NCBI GenBank assembly: GCA_052143575.1
Contig: JBKQSP010000014.1
Span: forward strand, 1 to 64,000
Length of the DNA: 64,000 nt
Reading direction: 5' to 3'
DNA from: JAKACA01 sp052143575
GTDB lineage: Bacteria; Actinomycetota; Acidimicrobiia; Acidimicrobiales; Bog-793
Each line of letters begins with the position of its first letter. The stretch's first letter is position 1. The position numbers were made by a program, and so were the translations under genes. Below, piece by piece: positions 61,044-64,000 of the stretch. Under the pieces are notes generated by a model. The model did no database searches. It was not told the DNA's origin and worked only from the letters and a program-made list of their open reading frames with translations.

Positions 61044-61879
61044 CCCGGGAGTATGTCAGGTGGCTTGATCGCACGGACCGAGTACATGAGGGGCAGCTGC
61101 GGCATGCCTGCCGGCATCTTGAACAGGCGCGGTCCGATCTGCTCCATGAACGAGAAGCGGGCGAAGGAGGATTCGGCGAACTCGTGGAAGAACTCGATCC
61201 GCAAACCGGCGTCGACGATCGAGCAGATCACCTCCGAGATGGGGTGCGCCCACTCAACGGTGCGAGAGTGCCCCAGCACGGCATCGGGGTCGGCGTAGTC
61301 GCCCGGCTCGTCCCAGATCTCCGCCCCGGTGTTGAAGTACTGCCACTCGAATTCGAGGCTGTCCTCCCCCAACATGAGCGACAGGGGGTGGTACTCGGAC
61401 AGGTAGAGCACGCCGCCGGGCTCCAGGAGGGCGGCCACCACCCGTGCCCAGGCTGCGAGGTCGGGTATCCAGTTGAGGGCGCCCTTGCCCGTGTAGACGA
61501 TCTCGTAGGTCTCGCCGAGCGCCTCGACGGCGTCGTAGACGTTCGCCTCGACAAAACGCCCCTCCACGCCCAATCGCGCCGCCAGGGCTCGTGCCTCGGC
61601 GATGGCGGGGGGCGAGAAGTCGAGGCCGCTCACGACGGCGCCGCGTCGCGCAAGGCAGAGCGTGTCGAGGGCGAAGTGGCACTGCAGGTGCACGAGGCGC
61701 TTGCCGGAGACGTCCCCGATCTCGTCGGACTCGAAGGCGTGGAGATGGTCCTCGCCCTCGACGAAGCGCTCGACGCCGTAGAAACCGCTCGCCACGTGCA
61801 CCGCCACGCGCTCGTCCCAGTTGCGCCGGTTGAGCTCGAGGTAGTCGCCCGCCTCCGAGTCGTGGTCCGCGCCCTGCAT
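61040..61879 (-). CDS. Class I SAM-dependent methyltransferase, first gene of the hut operon
   Basis: 279 aa from ATG 61879; ATG 61900 in frame would collide with the divergent gene's start. Seen: LELNRRNWDERVAVHVASGF, motif I-like KRLVHLQCHFALDTLCLARR, VSGLDFSPPAIAEARALAAR, EIVYTGKGALNWIPDLAAWA and LLEPGGVLYLSEYHPLSLML. This is the widespread Methyltransf_25-like group with the NRRxWDE N-terminus; the substrate is unknown. The overlap with hutH (ATGA) places it in the histidine operon, where it is not a standard member. Confidence 0.85.
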   Translation of the reverse strand: MQGADHDSEAGDYLELNRRNWDERVAVHVASGFYGVERFVEGEDHLHAFESDEIGDVSGKRLVHLQCHFALDTLCLARRGAVVSGLDFSPPAIAEARALAARLGVEGRFVEANVYDAVEALGETYEIVYTGKGALNWIPDLAAWARVVAALLEPGGVLYLSEYHPLSLMLGEDSLEFEWQYFNTGAEIWDEPGDYADPDAVLGHSRTVEWAHPISEVICSIVDAGLRIEFFHEFAESSFARFSFMEQIGPRLFKMPAGMPQLPLMYSVRAIKPPDILPG

Positions 61880-61898
61880 TCGCGAGACTGTAGGGCGC

Positions 61899-64000
61899 AT
61901 GGCAACGGCTCCTCACGACCCGGCACCGGAGGTGCGTCCCGTGCCTGCGCGGCGAGGTCTGGGGTACCAACCGGCGCTCGACGGCGTGCGCGCCGTCGCC
62001 ATCCTCGCCGTGCTCCTCTACCACGGGGGCGTGTCCTGGGCACAGGGCGGGTTCCTGGGCGTGGAGGCCTTCTTCGTGCTCTCCGGCTTCCTCATCACCT
62101 CGCTCCTCGTGGCCGAGTTCGCCGACGCCGGCACCGTTCGTCTCCGCCAGTTCTGGGCGCGTCGCGCCCGCCGGCTGCTGCCGGCCCTCTTCTGCCTCGT
62201 GGCCGTCGTCGGCATCTACCAGGCGGCGGCGGGGGCATCGAGGGCCGTGCCAGGGCTGCTGCCCGACGGGCTCGCCACGCTCTTCTACATCGGCAACTGG
62301 CACCAGATATGGACAGGTGCCGGCTACTTCGCAGCGACGGCCCTCCCTTCACCGCTCCAGCACACGTGGTCGCTGGCGATCGAGGAGCAGTTCTACGTGC
62401 TGTGGCCGCTGCTCGTGCTCGCCGTGCTCCGCCTCACCCGCCGCAGGGACGGCGGGAGCCCCGCCGGCGCCGGCGGGCTGAGGGTTCTCTTCGTGCTGGC
62501 CGTTCTCGGCTCGTTCGCCTCCGCAGCAGAGATGGCGTGGCTCTTCCATGGAGGCGGCGGGCTCACTCGCGTCTACTACGGGACCGACACGCGGGCCCAG
62601 GGCCTCCTCGCCGGGGCGGCGCTCGCCTTCGGCCTCGCCTTGTGGCACCGGCGGCCGGCACGGGCGGAGCACCCCCCGGGCCGGTCGGGTCGGTGGGCGC
62701 TCGGCGCCCTCGGGATTGCAGGATTGGGCGCCGTCCTCTTCGGCATGCACGTCGCGGGCTTCAGCGCAGGCACCGGCGGTGGCATCTACCGGGGAGGGTT
62801 TCTCCTCTTCGACGCCGCCGGAGTCGCCCTCATCGCCTCCGTCGTCCTCGCACCCACGATGCCGGTGGGGCGCCTCCTCGCCAGCCGGCCGCTCCGTTCG
62901 ATCGGGCAGATCTCCTACGGCCTGTACCTCTGGCACTATCCGCTCTTCCTCTGGTTGAACGAGCAGGTGACCGGTCTCACCGGTTTCTCGCTGTTCGCCC
63001 TCCGCCTCGCTGCCACGACAGCCGTGACGCTCGTGAGCTACTTCGTCATCGAGCAGCCGATCCGCCAGCGCCGCTGGCCGGCGTGGGTCGTGCGGGCCTC
63101 GGTCCTGCCAGGCGCCGCCATCGCCGTCGTCGCGCTCGTCGTCGCCTCGGGCGTTCCGGCGGCGGCCGGCGGTGTGGCACCGGCCGGCAAGTCGAGCGGG
63201 CCCACGACGACGATCAAGCCGCCAGCTGGACCCGTGTCGTGGGTGGGCGATGAAGGTCCGTGCACGCTGCAGCTCCCGACCATCTATCCCGCCACCGAGA
63301 CGTTTCACACCTGCCCGCCGGTGCGCGTCCAGGTGATGGGAGACTCCATGGCGCTGACCCTGGGGGAGGGCCTCGGGTCGGATCAGGAGCACTACGGCGT
63401 CGTGCTCTACGACGACGCCCAGATCGGCTGCAGCTTCGTGGTAAAGGGCGTTGGGCAGTGGGGTCCGGGACCGGGCTACACGCCGCAGTACGTCCCCTGC
63501 CAGACGCAGTTCGCCGCTTGGCAGGCGCACGAGAGGCGTTTCCACCCGCAGGCCCTCGTCGTGCTCATGGGCTACTGGGACTGCTACAACTGGCAATGGA
63601 ACGGCCGGGACGTCCACATCGGCGAGCCGGCCTTCGACGCCTACCTGTTCAGCCGCATGAAGCTCTTCGTGCACATGGAGGGCGCCGGCGGCATCCCGAT
63701 CGTCCTGTTGACGGTGCCCTACGTCAACCCACCGCCCTTCTCCGACGGTTCGCCGGCTCCGGCTGCCTCCCTGCAGCGGCACGCTCTCATCAACGAGATG
63801 CTGGCGAAGCTGGCGGCGGCCTTTCCCGACCAGGTTCACCTCGTCGATCTGGACAGCTATCTCTCGCCCGGTAACCACTTCAACGCCACCCTCAACGGCC
63901 ACGCCTGCCGCTGGAGCGACGGTGTCCACTTCTACCCATACTGCGGCGCGATCGTCGCCACGCACGTGCTCCCCCTCGTCCGCCAGCTCGTGGAGGCTCG
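61899..64000 (+). CDS. Acyltransferase-3 (OafA/YrhL) with C-terminal SGNH domain, cut by window edge
   Basis: At least 700 aa from ATG 61899, open to the window end without a stop. N-terminal acyltransferase-3 membrane domain (about ten helices): LGYQPALDGVRAVAILAVLL, GGFLGVEAFFVLSGFLITSL, RRARRLLPALF, HTWSLAIEEQFYVLWPLLVL, ISYGLYLWHYPLFLW. A Thr/Pro linker (about residue 430) leads to an extracytoplasmic SGNH domain with VQVMGDSMALTLGEGL (block I). Such OafB-like fusions O-acetylate envelope polysaccharides outside the cell. It is divergent from the hut operon. Confidence 0.92.
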   Translation, partial: MATAPHDPAPEVRPVPARRGLGYQPALDGVRAVAILAVLLYHGGVSWAQGGFLGVEAFFVLSGFLITSLLVAEFADAGTVRLRQFWARRARRLLPALFCLVAVVGIYQAAAGASRAVPGLLPDGLATLFYIGNWHQIWTGAGYFAATALPSPLQHTWSLAIEEQFYVLWPLLVLAVLRLTRRRDGGSPAGAGGLRVLFVLAVLGSFASAAEMAWLFHGGGGLTRVYYGTDTRAQGLLAGAALAFGLALWHRRPARAEHPPGRSGRWALGALGIAGLGAVLFGMHVAGFSAGTGGGIYRGGFLLFDAAGVALIASVVLAPTMPVGRLLASRPLRSIGQISYGLYLWHYPLFLWLNEQVTGLTGFSLFALRLAATTAVTLVSYFVIEQPIRQRRWPAWVVRASVLPGAAIAVVALVVASGVPAAAGGVAPAGKSSGPTTTIKPPAGPVSWVGDEGPCTLQLPTIYPATETFHTCPPVRVQVMGDSMALTLGEGLGSDQEHYGVVLYDDAQIGCSFVVKGVGQWGPGPGYTPQYVPCQTQFAAWQAHERRFHPQALVVLMGYWDCYNWQWNGRDVHIGEPAFDAYLFSRMKLFVHMEGAGGIPIVLLTVPYVNPPPFSDGSPAPAASLQRHALINEMLAKLAAAFPDQVHLVDLDSYLSPGNHFNATLNGHACRWSDGVHFYPYCGAIVATHVLPLVRQLVEA

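Noticed and set aside
61184..63253. 689-codon plus-strand open frame
   Set aside because: Shadow of the methyltransferase (antisense) and then of the acyltransferase in the wrong frame; the real acyltransferase frame starts at 61899 and leaves the window.

Overview
The window is high-GC bacterial DNA that reads as a chromosomal segment of an actinobacterium. The gene set fits a member of the Acidimicrobiia or a related deep actinobacterial class: many GTG/TTG starts, ATGA/GTGA gene overlaps, paired GAF-ANTAR regulators, DUF2510 and DUF2142 proteins, a principal sigma factor beside dnaG, recO beside uppS, and a probable F420-linked FrhB protein. This placement is inferred from gene content, not from a marker-gene tree. 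There are no phage genes, CRISPR arrays or intact insertion sequences.

Left part (1 to about 29,400): accessory and secreted functions with much decay. The first 2.5 kb is visibly less GC-rich and holds a TIGR04255-family gene overlapping an Xre-like antitoxin gene. It is followed by a secreted YVTN propeller, the tail of a peptide-binding protein, a frameshifted IS481 transposase head, a MarR regulator divergent from a PHB-depolymerase-like esterase, and three more secreted proteins (one with PQQ-like repeats). An intact ABC exporter pair (10718-12852) faces a ruined ABC locus (13134-15982), where an ATPase, an ABC-2 permease and an FtsX-type permease are frameshifted and joined by deletion. 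After small domain proteins (DUF1992, DUF1905, DUF1801) and a glycine-rich secreted protein comes a TetR gene with a striking operator and a duplicated 23-bp element, then an MFS exporter, two GAF-ANTAR proteins, a MetF-like protein, a tRNA-Asn and a DUF2510 membrane protein.

Middle part (29,400 to 46,160): housekeeping. Sigma-70 (rpoD), DnaG primase, pyruvate phosphate dikinase and glycyl-tRNA synthetase lie on the minus strand. A three-gene overlapping plus-strand unit follows (GH20 hexosaminidase, two-domain acyltransferase, alpha/beta hydrolase). Then come a LysE exporter, a decayed cyclase/ATPase regulator, and nagA-recO, a two-TM protein with uppS, and a siroheme synthase. GH20 and NagA together suggest amino-sugar recycling.

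Sulfur module (45,426 to 50,410): the siroheme synthase is divergent from cysH, a siroheme sulfite/nitrite reductase, an FrhB-like protein with two 4Fe-4S clusters, and an unknown 138-aa protein. The last three are translationally coupled. This resembles a split version of the archaeal F420-dependent sulfite reductase (Fsr) and is the most interesting system here. CysH lacks one expected iron-sulfur ligand.

Right part (50,393 to 64,000): a PAS-GGDEF cyclase, two polytopic membrane proteins, then a tightly overlapping histidine-degradation operon (methyltransferase-hutH-hutU-hutF-hutI) that follows the HutF (formiminoglutamate deiminase) route, with hutG not in view. The window ends inside a divergent acyltransferase-3/SGNH gene.
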